Part shown: piece after piece, positions 18,147 to 27,457 of the stretch | Numbering within the stretch: the stretch's first letter is position 1 | Layout of the letters: each line of letters begins with the position of its first letter | DNA from: CBDEGK01 sp965237855 | GTDB taxonomy: Bacteria; Pseudomonadota; Gammaproteobacteria; Pseudomonadales; Halieaceae | DNA length: 64,000 nucleotides | Direction: 5' to 3' | Assembly: GCA_965237855.1 (NCBI GenBank) | Contig: CBDEGK010000008.1 | Span: 1,211,467-1,275,466, forward strand | Notes under the pieces: generated by a model | Databases searched by the model: none | Told to the model about the DNA's origin: nothing | The model's input: the letters and a program-made list of their open reading frames with translations, nothing else | Translations under genes and position numbers: made by a program

Positions 18147-18821
18147 ATGCGCGCCCTGGTCATAGAGGACAATAGCGATATCGCCGAGTGTATCGTTCAG
18201 TCACTCTCCGATATGGGCATCGCCAGCGATTGGTTCGCCGAGGGAAAGTACCTGCAAAGCTCCATTGCGGTAGCGGAGTTCGACATTCTGATACTTGATC
18301 TGAACCTACCCGACACAGATGGCATTACCGTGCTGAAAGAATTCCGGGCGGGCGGTGGCACCACGCCGGTATTAATCATTTCAGCTCGAATATCGGTGGC
18401 GGATCGGGTGTCCGGTTTGGATTTTGGTGCTGACGATTACCTGGTTAAACCATTCGCGCTCGATGAATTTGAAGCGTGGGTTCGCGCGCTGCTGCGCCGT
18501 GACTCGGGTGCGCGAAACCCCTGCCTGGAATTTGGCGACCTGTCCTTTGTGCAGACCACCCGCGAGTTTCTAGTTGACGGCAAGGACCTGGATTTTTCTC
18601 CGCGCGAGCGCGCGGTGTTAGAGATACTGATCCAGAAGAAGGGCCAGCTTATCAGTAAGCAAAGTATTGCCAGCCACATATTCAGCTTTGATGATGAGGC
18701 GGATATCTCCTCGGTTGAAATTTATATCCATCGACTGCGCAAAAAGCTCTCTGATTCAAACGTGCGCATCGTCACCCGCCGCGGTTTGGGCTACGCGTTG
18801 AATATTGATGGCGTTGACTAA
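18147..18821 (+). CDS. tctD: OmpR-family response regulator, TctD-like
   Basis: 224 residues. The receiver domain has the acidic pair in VIEDNSD, the phospho-acceptor Asp51 in LILDLNLPDTDG, the conserved Ser in LIISARIS and Lys in DDYLVKPFALDEF. A winged-helix DNA-binding domain follows (FSPRERAVLEILIQKKG, SSVEIYIHRLRKKL, IVTRRGLGYAL). The gene ends inside the start of the kinase gene (14-base overlap), so the two are coupled. Position next to TTT genes makes control of carboxylate uptake the likely task. Confidence 0.9.
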   Translation: MRALVIEDNSDIAECIVQSLSDMGIASDWFAEGKYLQSSIAVAEFDILILDLNLPDTDGITVLKEFRAGGGTTPVLIISARISVADRVSGLDFGADDYLVKPFALDEFEAWVRALLRRDSGARNPCLEFGDLSFVQTTREFLVDGKDLDFSPRERAVLEILIQKKGQLISKQSIASHIFSFDDEADISSVEIYIHRLRKKLSDSNVRIVTRRGLGYALNIDGVD

Positions 18822-20187
18822 TCTGCACAAGACCCTCAAGGGTCGTTTACTGGGCTGGCTGATTGTTCCGCTGCTGCTATTGTCTTTCGCGCACCTTTCA
18901 AGCCTTTACCTCAACACCCAGCGCACGTCCACCGAGTTGTTTGACCGAATTTTGGTGAATCTCGCGCTCAGTATTTCTGAGTACGCCATTTCTTCCGAAG
19001 GCGATCTGTTGACCGTTGAACTACTCGAGCTCATTCACCAGACGACTAATGACAAACTCTATTACAAGGTATTGGGACCAAACGGAAGTTTCCTGGTCGG
19101 CTACAACGATATGCCTGAGCCAGAGGGCGGACTTGAACAAATTGACAATCATGTGGTGCTATACGATGCGGTGTACCTGAATGAACCTGTCAGGGTGATC
19201 GCAGTCTCGATGTTGTCAAAGCACCACCAGTTCAGTGGGTGGACCCAGGCTTTTGTGGCGCAAACCATAAAGGACCGAAACCAGTTTGTGCTGGATACAA
19301 TGGTCGACAATGTATTTCGCATCGTTATCCTGATAGTTATCGTGACCGGCTTATTGTTAATCGGTGTCTATCTCGGCCTAAAACCACTAAGCCACCTACA
19401 GAGTGCGTTAAAGTCCCGCGACATTCACGACCTGACGCCGCTGGAAACAGATAAAATGCCCCTGGAGATACAGTCTTTGGCGGGCAGTATCAACGAACTC
19501 TTCACACGCCTGGCCAACCAGATCGGGCTTACCAGGCGCTTTCTGGAAAACGCCTCTCATCAATTGATAACGCCCATAGCGGCGTTGACACTGCAGAGTG
19601 ATACGGCGATACGCCGGGCGAAAACTGATACCGAGAAATTGGCGATTCAAAAAATTAAAAACAATGCGGATCGGATCGCGCGCCTGGCTCACCAACTTCT
19701 CCATCTCAGCTATACCGAAGCCGCCGCTTTCGACCAGACCAAGAAGGAACGGATTGATCTTGCTGAAATAGCAATGGCCTGCATCAATCGATTCTCAGAA
19801 GTACCGAATAATGAACCGGTAAATGCCCAATTGAAGCCAACGTTCATTGTCGGCAATGAAACCCTCATGATTGAAATATTCATCAATCTACTCGAAAACG
19901 CCCACAAATATGGGGACAACTCAAGCTCAATCGACGTCCTTACCTACGTAGAGGGGGCCAGCTCAATCCTGGAAGTAAAAGATCGGGGTCCGGGAATCGC
20001 GCCTGAGCTGAGACAACTGGTTACCGAGCGATTTTTCAGGGCCAGCAACGATCAGGATGGCACGGGTCTCGGCCTGGCCATAGTCAAGGAAGTGGTATTG
20101 GTACACCACGGGAGAATGGAGATTCGATCTGGTAATAATGACCGGGGAACTTGCATACGCTGTATTTTTCCCAATCCGGACGTTTGA
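18808..20187 (+). CDS. tctE: Membrane sensor histidine kinase, TctE-like
   Basis: 459 residues from ATG 18808. TM1 (about 14-35) and TM2 (about 170-190) bracket a periplasmic sensor of some 130 residues like the TctE N-domain. A HAMP-like region follows, then the H-box with His251 in FLENASHQLITPIAA. The ATPase domain has NLLENAHKYG (N-box), DRGPGIAPEL (G1) and DGTGLGLAIVKEV (G2). In known TctDE systems the carboxylate-loaded binding protein or free ligand is sensed at the periplasmic domain. The stop is only 9 bases from the convergent tctA stop. Confidence 0.9.
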   Translation: MALTNLHKTLKGRLLGWLIVPLLLLSFAHLSSLYLNTQRTSTELFDRILVNLALSISEYAISSEGDLLTVELLELIHQTTNDKLYYKVLGPNGSFLVGYNDMPEPEGGLEQIDNHVVLYDAVYLNEPVRVIAVSMLSKHHQFSGWTQAFVAQTIKDRNQFVLDTMVDNVFRIVILIVIVTGLLLIGVYLGLKPLSHLQSALKSRDIHDLTPLETDKMPLEIQSLAGSINELFTRLANQIGLTRRFLENASHQLITPIAALTLQSDTAIRRAKTDTEKLAIQKIKNNADRIARLAHQLLHLSYTEAAAFDQTKKERIDLAEIAMACINRFSEVPNNEPVNAQLKPTFIVGNETLMIEIFINLLENAHKYGDNSSSIDVLTYVEGASSILEVKDRGPGIAPELRQLVTERFFRASNDQDGTGLGLAIVKEVVLVHHGRMEIRSGNNDRGTCIRCIFPNPDV

Positions 20188-20196
20188 AATCCCTTT

Positions 20197-21696
20197 TTAG
20201 TTTTTTACTCTATTGCTCAGCGCATTGACCAGTTTTCCACCAAATAGTGAGAAGCACAGCATCATCAATATGGCGATAGCGATTGGCCTCTCAAGCAAGT
20301 AGCTCCATTGCCCACCGCTGATCTGGTAGCTATAAATCAGTGAGTCTTCGGCCATACCCCCCAATAGTAGCCCGATAACCGCTGCCGGAACTGAATAATC
20401 GAAGCGTTTGAATAGCCAGCCTATAACCGCGAAAACCACCACAGTGACCGGCCCCGACATGTTACCTGTCAGACCGAATGCACCGAAAACAGCCAGCGAT
20501 AATACCGTGGGAATAAGGTAATTCATTGGCACCTTCACCACGTTCGCCAGTAGCGGAATAAACATCAGGCCCAAGAAGATGAGAAGAAATGCCTGGCCGA
20601 AATTGGCAAAGATGATCGCATAAACAACATCGGTCTGTTCTCGAATAAACTGGGGGCCACCCGTAATATTGTGCATCGCGAAAGCGGCGAGCATGACGGC
20701 GGTTGCACCTCCACCAGGTATACCCAGGGCCAGAAGTGTTGCCATGGATCCCGCTTCAGACGTACTGTTTGCAGCTTCTGAAGCAATAACACCCTCAGGG
20801 TTGCCCTGCCCGAAGGAATCGGGATTCTTGTGTTTACGTTTTGTTGCAATATAAGACAGCAAGTTGGCTACCGATGAGCCAACACCAGGGACAGCGCCAA
20901 CAAAGACGCCAATAATACTTCCACGCAGAATAATCCCTCGATAGTTAAAGGCGCTGACAAACCCCCGAAAAATTTCTTTAACACTGACTCGACGGGCCTC
21001 GCTATCTTCGATCAGGTAATCGGTATTCACCAACTTGAATAATTCGGAGGCGGCAAACATACCCATCATCGCGGGAATAGCGGGGATGCCATCCAGCAGG
21101 TAGTCACTACCAAAGGTGGCCCTGGCAGTACCGATCTCACTAAAGCCAACTGTTCCCAGCAGCAGGCCGATGATTCCAGCAATCAGTCCCTTGCTCAGGT
21201 TCTCCCCACTCAAACTGGATATCAGAGTAATACCCCAGATTACAACCGCGGCCATTTCAGCGGGCCCGAGTTTCAAAACGAGGTCTGAAAGGGGGTCAAT
21301 CAACAGCAGAAGTATGCTGTAGCCGATCAGTACGCCAATGCAGGAAGCACCCAATGCAATTCCCAACGCGGTATTGTGCCGGCCTTGCCGGGACATGGGG
21401 TAGCCGTCGAAGGCGGTTGCGATCGATGATGAGGTGCCGGGTATATTCATTAGAATTGCGGGAATGCTGCCCCCGAATCCGCCACCGGTAAATATGGCGG
21501 TCAGGAATAACATGGCCTGAAGGAAATCCATGTAAAGGGTAAAGGGCAGAAAAATGGCCATCGCCATCGAAATCTGCAAACCTGGTACGGCGCCAAATAC
21601 CAGTCCGATGAGGATGCCGGGAATTACGATTAGCCACGGCGTGAAATCCAAAAAAAGTAAGCTTAGCCCTCCTTGTAGCGCCTCAAGATCTATCAT
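20197..21696 (-). CDS. tctA: TTT large permease subunit TctA (second system)
   Basis: 499 residues from ATG 21696, which lies 9 bases after the tctB stop. It is a polytopic membrane protein with the TctA hallmarks: LIGLVFGAVPGLQISMAMAI (first glycine-rich motif), GGSIPAILMNIPGTSSSIATAFDG, and the second half-repeat with VGAVPGVGSSVANLLSY and LALGIPGGGATAVMLAA. It carries the transport path and uses the ion gradient. It is the last gene of a minus-strand run that also has tctB and a ModA-TctC fusion. Confidence 0.93.
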   Translation of the reverse strand: MIDLEALQGGLSLLFLDFTPWLIVIPGILIGLVFGAVPGLQISMAMAIFLPFTLYMDFLQAMLFLTAIFTGGGFGGSIPAILMNIPGTSSSIATAFDGYPMSRQGRHNTALGIALGASCIGVLIGYSILLLLIDPLSDLVLKLGPAEMAAVVIWGITLISSLSGENLSKGLIAGIIGLLLGTVGFSEIGTARATFGSDYLLDGIPAIPAMMGMFAASELFKLVNTDYLIEDSEARRVSVKEIFRGFVSAFNYRGIILRGSIIGVFVGAVPGVGSSVANLLSYIATKRKHKNPDSFGQGNPEGVIASEAANSTSEAGSMATLLALGIPGGGATAVMLAAFAMHNITGGPQFIREQTDVVYAIIFANFGQAFLLIFLGLMFIPLLANVVKVPMNYLIPTVLSLAVFGAFGLTGNMSGPVTVVVFAVIGWLFKRFDYSVPAAVIGLLLGGMAEDSLIYSYQISGGQWSYLLERPIAIAILMMLCFSLFGGKLVNALSNRVKN

Positions 21697-21704
21697 TGCA
21701 GCAC

Positions 21705-22187
21705 CTAGTACTCGGAGGCCATGAGCAGCATTGGCATTGGGTAAGGCAGCAGCGTAGAAAACGCCAACGCCACCGTAGACCCAAATACAACACCGTAGGC
21801 AATAGCCCAATGCCAGCGTTTTTCACCATGAACCAGCAAGAACGCGGCGACGAAAACGGCAGTACCCACGTCAAACCCCAACCATGGCAAGGTGAATACG
21901 TAGGCAGAAAACAGCGCTATTACCGGCAACACGGATCGAACTGATTCTTGAGGCCGCTCTTCTTCCCCCGGGGCTTTCGATTGGCAGAAAAGCTCAAAGC
22001 CGCATAGCACCAATGCCAGGGCGGAAGCGGGAAGAACCAGTATAATGTTCAGTAGATGTGTCGAAACAGACAATACATGGAACAGGTAGGCTGCTATCAA
22101 ACCCGCCAGAATGACGAGGATGCAGAGGTCTGCTTTTTGGTGAGTTGAGTATTTTCCAGGGATAGGGCTCATATCGGCAGGTTTCAT
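21705..22187 (-). CDS. tctB: TTT small permease subunit TctB (second system)
   Basis: 160 residues from ATG 22187, whose ATGA overlaps the stop of the binding-protein gene. Four hydrophobic segments (ADLCILVILAGLIAAYLFHV, LLNIILVLPASALALVLCG, LPVIALFSAYVFTLPWLGFD, HWAIAYGVVFGSTVALAFST) match the TctB topology. A soluble loop rich in Glu/Lys lies between helices 2 and 3. It partners TctA in the inner membrane. A later start at 22172 is possible. Confidence 0.88.
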   Translation of the reverse strand: MKPADMSPIPGKYSTHQKADLCILVILAGLIAAYLFHVLSVSTHLLNIILVLPASALALVLCGFELFCQSKAPGEEERPQESVRSVLPVIALFSAYVFTLPWLGFDVGTAVFVAAFLLVHGEKRWHWAIAYGVVFGSTVALAFSTLLPYPMPMLLMASEY

Positions 22188-23503
22188 TTCAGGAGGTAGG
22201 AGTACTTGGTGAACGTCTCCAAGTTCTCGATCATGATGGCTTCGGCCATCTCCGGGCCTATCCAACGGTAACCTATCTCAGACCGTTCAAGCTGCGCTTG
22301 CAGGTCGGGGTTCTGCAAAGCCGTCCTGATCGCCAGCGCCAGCTTCTCGTATCGTTTTGGATAGGATTTTTTAAACGCTGTTGAGGTGGCATAGCCCCGC
22401 AGGGATCCCGGTAGTACGGGTGCCTGAACACCCATCGGGGCCAGTAGCTGGTTCAGCGTGGGCACGTCCCAGTCTTTACTTGGCCGGTCGCTGACGATGG
22501 CCAGTGGGCGCAGATACTCGCGGATACTTTCTGATCCCTTTGCACTTATAACGATGAAATCCACCACGCCACCAGCCACAGCGGCGCGCGCCTTGCCCCC
22601 ACTGTTGTAGGTGACGAGATTCAGGTTCTCCTGGGGAATGTGATTCACTTCCAGCAGCAGCTTTGCCATCAAGTGACCGGCCGACCCTTTCACAACAGAG
22701 GCCCTTACTGTCTTGGGTTTGGAGCGTATGGCCTCCAGCAGGTCAGCCATATCCTTGTACCGGGAGTTCTTGTAGAGGGCGAAAAGGTCTTCGTCGAACC
22801 ACTGGAAGTTCAGATAGGAAAAATCCTCGAGAGCATATTCTGCAGTCCCACTTAGCAAGGTATTCAATAAGTAGGGGGAAAAAGTTGATGCGAACAGAGT
22901 ATGGCCATCATCTGGGCGAGACAAAACATAATTGGCCGCCAATAACGTGCCTGCGCCTTTTTTGTTCACTACCTGAACCGGCTGGCCGAGAGCGTCAGAA
23001 ACATACCTCGACATTATCCGCGCCATGCGATCGGCACTGCCGCCAACGCCGAAACCCACGACCATTATGATTGGCTGGCTCGGATATCCATCATCGCGAT
23101 ATTCCACCGCTTGCTCGGGCCCTTCTAGCACTACGGGAATGAGCCCGGTCGATTGTATGATTGCCGCTACCTCTTTGGATGCAAGAAATGTAATCAAGCT
23201 CTGTGCAGCGGCCTGATGCCGGGTGCGCTTGCTTATCCCCGTTGAATAAACTGTTGTCAGCTGCAGGGATTCGGGAATGGGAGCCACGTAACTTGCCCCG
23301 GAGATCGGCAGGATCTCACTGATTTGCTGAAATCCAATTTCCACCTCTCCCCGGGCGACCACGGTGGCCACGCGCTCGCTCTCGATACGTATGCTCTTGT
23401 CTTGGATCGCTGTCCAAATACCCATTTTCGGCCACAGCCTGGTTGACAAATAAGTGCCGCTCACGCTTGCCGAATAACCGATTGAATCTGCGTCGCTCAG
23501 CAC
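22184..23503 (-). CDS. ModA-like C-lobe fused to a TctC-type binding protein
   Basis: 439 codons. Residues 1 to about 125 are the second lobe of a ModA-like binding protein (DADSIGYSASVSGTYLSTRL, VVARGEVEIGFQQISEILP, FLASKEVAAIIQSTGLIP). From about 140 a complete TctC/Bug domain without signal peptide follows (IIMVVGFGVGGSADRMAR, VQVVNKKGAGTLLAANYV, LNLVTYNSGGKARAAVAGG). The first ModA lobe and lipoprotein signal are in the preceding frame (23506-23988). Restoring one base in the sequence reading CCAAACCAGAC gives GAPKPDISTEQAFLKVL and one continuous protein of about 600 residues. Whether the shift is real or an error cannot be told here. It would sit in the periplasm and feed TctAB. Confidence 0.75.
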   Translation of the reverse strand: MLSDADSIGYSASVSGTYLSTRLWPKMGIWTAIQDKSIRIESERVATVVARGEVEIGFQQISEILPISGASYVAPIPESLQLTTVYSTGISKRTRHQAAAQSLITFLASKEVAAIIQSTGLIPVVLEGPEQAVEYRDDGYPSQPIIMVVGFGVGGSADRMARIMSRYVSDALGQPVQVVNKKGAGTLLAANYVLSRPDDGHTLFASTFSPYLLNTLLSGTAEYALEDFSYLNFQWFDEDLFALYKNSRYKDMADLLEAIRSKPKTVRASVVKGSAGHLMAKLLLEVNHIPQENLNLVTYNSGGKARAAVAGGVVDFIVISAKGSESIREYLRPLAIVSDRPSKDWDVPTLNQLLAPMGVQAPVLPGSLRGYATSTAFKKSYPKRYEKLALAIRTALQNPDLQAQLERSEIGYRWIGPEMAEAIMIENLETFTKYSYLLK

Positions 23504-23505
23504 CT

Positions 23506-23988
23506 TCAGGAATGCCTGTTCAGTGCTGATGTCTGGTTTGGGGCACCTGACTTGACGGCCATGCCGATAGTGGATTTGACCAGATCGGTCATTGATGATG
23601 CATAGACCACGTCCTGGACTGTCAATCGATCCAATGCCGGCCGGGACATGATCAAAACATCGAAATACTCACCACTTTGCAGGCGAACGGGAATTGAATC
23701 GGGGGCGCCGCCGGAAGAGGAGCCATAACTCACAGTGATATCGATGCCCGTTTCAGCCTCGAACATTGGCCGCAAAATATCAAATGCAGCGGCAAAACCC
23801 CCGGAAGTAATCACGCGCAGCGACGCTGGAGATTGCAGGACAGCAGATGCCCCGGGAGGCGCCGAATCACAGGCCACCAGTAGGGCAGCAAAGATCAGCG
23901 CAGCGAGCCGCCGAATCAGACGATTCCCAAGTTTAGATACCGGGTGAGTCCTTTGTAGTCCACTTTCCCTGTTGGCTACAAGACTCAT
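23506..23988 (-). CDS. ModA-like N-lobe with lipoprotein signal (5' part of the fusion)
   Basis: 160 codons. It starts at an ATG that shares ATGA with the stop of the upstream tctA. The leader ends in a lipobox (ALLVAC, Cys40), so the protein would be anchored by lipid. The first lobe of a molybdate-type solute-binding protein follows: LRVITSGGFAAAFDILRPMF, VSYGSSSGGAPDSIPVRL and EYFDVLIMSRPALDRL. The frame then fails within about ten codons and the second lobe continues in the next frame. The oxyanion or organic ligand is unknown. Relatives beside carboxylate transporters need not bind molybdate. Confidence 0.75.
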   Translation of the reverse strand: MSLVANRESGLQRTHPVSKLGNRLIRRLAALIFAALLVACDSAPPGASAVLQSPASLRVITSGGFAAAFDILRPMFEAETGIDITVSYGSSSGGAPDSIPVRLQSGEYFDVLIMSRPALDRLTVQDVVYASSMTDLVKSTIGMAVKSGAPNQTSALNRHS

Positions 23989-25517
23989 TCGGCGAACACA
24001 TCGGTGACGGTTTTTTGACGCCTACCGCGGATCGCGGACCACAGGGGGAGGCAAATAGTGATCAGGGTGATCACCATAATAGTTGCCGTGATCGGTCGCT
24101 GCCAAAGGAATGCCCACGAGCCATCCCAAATCAGCAGGGCTCGCCTCAAATTATCCTCCAGCATTCCGCCCAGAATGAATCCGAGTAATAGTGGGGCCAA
24201 CGGAAAATCCAGGATGCGAAACGTGAGGGCGATGACACCGATGACAACCATCATGGTCAGATCCACGGTGTTGAATGACACCAGGTACACGCCGATCAGC
24301 GAAAAAAACAGGATAATCGGTGTCAGTAGTTGTCGGGGAATATCGAGAAGCTTGGCTATGTAGGGAATCAAGGGCAGGTTCAATACCAGCAGAATGATGT
24401 TGCCGAGGTACATGGAAATGATAACCGACCAGAACACCTCCGGGTGATCAATGTATAGTCTGGGTCCGGGCTGAACACCGTAGGAAAGCAAGGCCCCCAG
24501 CATAACCGCCGTCGTCGCAGAACCGGGGATACCCAGGGTTAGCAGTGGTACAAAGGAACCGGTTGAAGCGGCATTATTGGCTGTTTCCGGCGCTGCCAGC
24601 CCCCGTGCGCTGCCTTTCCCAAATTCCTCTTTCTGTTCCTCAGAGGCAATATTTCGTTCCATCCCGTAGGCCAGAAAAGAGGCGATGGTCGCGCCGGCGC
24701 CCGGGAGGATACCCACGAAAAACCCCAACAGGGACGATCGGGCAACAACTGGCGCTACATCCTTCACTTCTTCCTTGCTTAATTTCAGCGAGCCGAGTGC
24801 ATCGCGAGACATGTCTTCTGACTTGGATTGTTCTGCTGATGAATCACCCCGCAGCACGACCAGCAATGCTTCAGCCAGGGCAAATGTGGCCATCGACAAG
24901 AGCAGAAAACTGATGCCGTCATACAGGTCAGGCTGCCCAAATGTAAAGCGCTGCACACCGGACGGGTCCTGCCCTACTGTGGCCAGCATCAACCCCAATA
25001 GCGTCATCAAGACCGCTTTCAATACCTGCCCCTTGCCGGAAAATGCAGCAATTGCGGTACAGCCGAATAACATAAGTGCGAAATAGTCGGCAGACTGGAA
25101 ACTGAGACTCACCCTGGCGAGGATTGGCACGAACACGAAAAGTAAGATGGCGCCAATGGTGCCGCCGGAAAACGAGCTGTACGCCGCCAGCGCCAAGGCT
25201 CTGCCCGCTTGGCCATTCTTTGCCATGGGGTGGCCATCAAAGGCAGTTGCCACGGCCCCTGAAACTCCCGGCGCATTGATCAAAATTGCCGAGGTCGAGC
25301 CGCCAAATACCGCGCCGTAGTACACGCCTGCCATGAGGATCATCCCCGATGCGGGGTCAAATCCGTAGGTAATCGGAATCATCAGTGCGACCGCCGAAAC
25401 CGGCCCCAAACCCGGTAGCATGCCGATAAAGGTTCCTGCGAAGCAGCCCAGGAACACCATCATCAGGTTGATGGGAGTAAACGCGGTATCCAGTCCGGTT
25501 ATTATTCCTTCCAGCAT
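23985..25517 (-). CDS. tctA: TTT large permease subunit TctA (first system)
   Basis: 510 residues, the usual size. The duplicated core shows GCFAGTFIGMLPGLGPVSAV with GGSTSAILINAPGVSGAVATA in the first half and VGILPGAGATIASFLAYGME with LLTLGIPGSATTAVMLGALL in the second. About a dozen membrane helices are predicted. Its ATG shares one base with the tctB stop upstream, and its stop overlaps the start of the ModA-TctC gene, so the whole run looks like one polycistron. Confidence 0.94.
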   Translation of the reverse strand: MLEGIITGLDTAFTPINLMMVFLGCFAGTFIGMLPGLGPVSAVALMIPITYGFDPASGMILMAGVYYGAVFGGSTSAILINAPGVSGAVATAFDGHPMAKNGQAGRALALAAYSSFSGGTIGAILLFVFVPILARVSLSFQSADYFALMLFGCTAIAAFSGKGQVLKAVLMTLLGLMLATVGQDPSGVQRFTFGQPDLYDGISFLLLSMATFALAEALLVVLRGDSSAEQSKSEDMSRDALGSLKLSKEEVKDVAPVVARSSLLGFFVGILPGAGATIASFLAYGMERNIASEEQKEEFGKGSARGLAAPETANNAASTGSFVPLLTLGIPGSATTAVMLGALLSYGVQPGPRLYIDHPEVFWSVIISMYLGNIILLVLNLPLIPYIAKLLDIPRQLLTPIILFFSLIGVYLVSFNTVDLTMMVVIGVIALTFRILDFPLAPLLLGFILGGMLEDNLRRALLIWDGSWAFLWQRPITATIMVITLITICLPLWSAIRGRRQKTVTDVFAE

Positions 25518-26014
25518 CAGGCGGCCCCCAGCACTAGTCGATACAGCGTTCCGGTATCAAGGTACAGTCCAAACAGCTGCGTTAACATTCCCCACATAAA
25601 CAGCACCAGCCCACCGGCTACGGAGAAGGAGAGACCAAAGCGCCTCTCTCCCAGGATGTAAAATCCGATCATCAGGAACAGGAAGGTGGCGAGTACAAAT
25701 CCAAAAAAACTGAAGCCCAGCGAGTACACTATCATCAACAGGATCAGCAGCAACGTCCGCTGCCAACGAAACCCCACTATCACCCCGCTGATGCTGGCAT
25801 CCTCCGAATCTGTGTCGGGCAAAAAAAGCTGAACGAGCGCACAAACGATTGTGATTATGGCCAGCCCCATTGGCAGGGTTCGTGCGGTAAAGAAGTCATC
25901 GCCAGCGGTAGGATCGAGAGGAATATCAAAGAGATATCTCAGGTAAAAAAGCGAAAAGAGCAATAGCAGCATGCTTCCCACGTTGTCTTTATTATCTATT
26001 AACTTCATTTCCAT
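25517..26014 (-). CDS. tctB: TTT small permease subunit TctB (first system)
   Basis: 165 residues with four hydrophobic helices (SMLLLLFSLFYLRYLFDIP, GLAIITIVCALVQLFL, LLLILLMIVYSLGFSFFGFV, VAGGLVLFMWGMLTQLFG). FFTARTLPMGLAI after helix 1 is typical of TctB. It forms the membrane unit with the adjacent TctA. It lies 45 bases after the binding-protein gene on the same strand. Start at 26014, or at the second Met two codons on. Confidence 0.9.
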   Translation of the reverse strand: MEMKLIDNKDNVGSMLLLLFSLFYLRYLFDIPLDPTAGDDFFTARTLPMGLAIITIVCALVQLFLPDTDSEDASISGVIVGFRWQRTLLLILLMIVYSLGFSFFGFVLATFLFLMIGFYILGERRFGLSFSVAGGLVLFMWGMLTQLFGLYLDTGTLYRLVLGAA

Positions 26015-26059
26015 GCTTTGTAATTGCGGTGCTAATACCGCGCTCCAATCATGTGGTGG

Positions 26060-27025
26060 TTACTTTTGCATACCCAGCTCTATCATGATCTTGCCAAGCT
26101 CGCGCTCCTGGTCAGCCAGGAAATCGACAAAATCCTGCCCGGCAATATACAGATTGGTCCAGCCACGGCTGCGGCGAATACCTTCCCACTCTGCGGTTTT
26201 GTACATCTCGGCAATAAGTTGTTGATAATGTTGCTGACGTTCTGGCGGGAAGCCGGGTGCTGCGAAGAATCCCCGCCAGTTGGTAAATCGCACATCAATT
26301 CCTTGCTCGACAAAGGTGGGAATATCGCGTGCGTAGTCGACGCGCTCGCCGGCCGTCATGGCGAGAATTCTGACCTCGCCCTGTTTCGCCAGGGCAGTCG
26401 CCTCACTGAGGCCGGTCGAGAGCAGTTGGGTCTCTCCCGACAACAGCCCCACCATGGCCTTGGCGCCGGCGTTGTAGGGGATGTATCTCATCTGCCGCAC
26501 ATCCGCCCCCGACTTATTGAAAGCGAGGGCCGCGACAAGATGGTCCATGCTGCCACGCACTGAACCTCCGGCGACCAGAACGTTGCGCGGGTCTAGTTTG
26601 TAATCCGCTACGACCTGCTGCCAATGGTGATAGCTCGAATCGGCCTTGACAACAAAAGCGCCATAATCGGCGATGGCTGTCGCTACAGGAACCAGATCCT
26701 TATAAGTCTGTGGAAAGATTCCTTTCAGGGATTTGAGAATGATCGGAGAGGAACTGATCATTAGTGTATTGTGTTGCCGCTCAGCAGTTTCAATGAGGTG
26801 GGCGATGGCCTTGCTGCCATCACCCCCTGACATATTTTCATATGAGGATGCCTCCACTAATCCAGATCGAGCGAGCACCTCTCCTACGCCTCTTGCGGTG
26901 CTATCCCAACCGCCGCCAGCCCCACCGGGAATGAGCAGGTGAACACGCTCACCAGCCATCGCCACGGTAGATACAAGCAACAGCAGGGCTGTTGCAAGTA
27001 AATGTGTGTGAGCTTTGCAGTTCAT
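26060..27025 (-). CDS. tctC: TTT solute-binding protein TctC (first system)
   Basis: 321 residues from ATG 27025, chosen because it directly precedes a Sec signal peptide (HLLATALLLLVSTVAMA). The mature part opens ERVHLLIPGGAGGGWDSTARG and has YENMSGGDGSKAIAHLI, NVLVAGGSVRGSMDHLVAA, YIPYNAGAKAMVGLLSGE and GFFAAPGFPPERQ, all as in TctC/Bug periplasmic proteins. It is the first gene of the six-gene TTT run, so its promoter should lie in the 430-base spacer upstream. Confidence 0.93.
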   Translation of the reverse strand: MNCKAHTHLLATALLLLVSTVAMAGERVHLLIPGGAGGGWDSTARGVGEVLARSGLVEASSYENMSGGDGSKAIAHLIETAERQHNTLMISSSPIILKSLKGIFPQTYKDLVPVATAIADYGAFVVKADSSYHHWQQVVADYKLDPRNVLVAGGSVRGSMDHLVAALAFNKSGADVRQMRYIPYNAGAKAMVGLLSGETQLLSTGLSEATALAKQGEVRILAMTAGERVDYARDIPTFVEQGIDVRFTNWRGFFAAPGFPPERQQHYQQLIAEMYKTAEWEGIRRSRGWTNLYIAGQDFVDFLADQERELGKIMIELGMQK

Positions 27026-27457
27026 TATCAGCTTCAAAAGGATCGGCATTGTTGACAGGAACACCAAGGCTATCAAGCCAAGCTTTCGAACTCCTTTCAG
27101 TCGCCAACTAGTAAATACGAGCTTTTAGAGTGACATGTGTATGTTTGTACACAGCGTCCAGAAAGGGTTGCAATATGCGCGCTGGAACTCGGGAAGATAC
27201 CGGGAAGGTTGACGATGGAGCGTATCTAAGCAATTGATATATATAGGTTAAATAAATTGTATTTGTGGCTACGAAGCATTCTGTTCATCCTCACGCTAGA
27301 GACCATCCGTAGAGATAGTGAGTAATTCGCGGTTGGAATGTCGCAGGTAGGTGTCTTGCAGTAGTTAGGTGACGCCGACAAAACTCCCGACCGTGACGAG
27401 CATGATGATAACCGTTATCAGAAACACCTGCGGCTACCTTACCGGAAAATCAAATGA
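27026..27457. other. Spacer upstream of tctC with an AT-rich patch
   Basis: No gene seen in 432 bases. An AT-rich stretch at about 27230-27265 (with TATATATA on either strand) stands out from the surrounding composition and may hold the promoter of the minus-strand TTT operon. I could not define a clear -35/-10 pair, hairpin or operator. Confidence 0.4.

Noticed and set aside
23500..23540. Programmed frameshift joining ModA and TctC frames
   Set aside because: No slippery heptamer with a stem is visible, and similar one-base losses occur in unrelated genes of the window.
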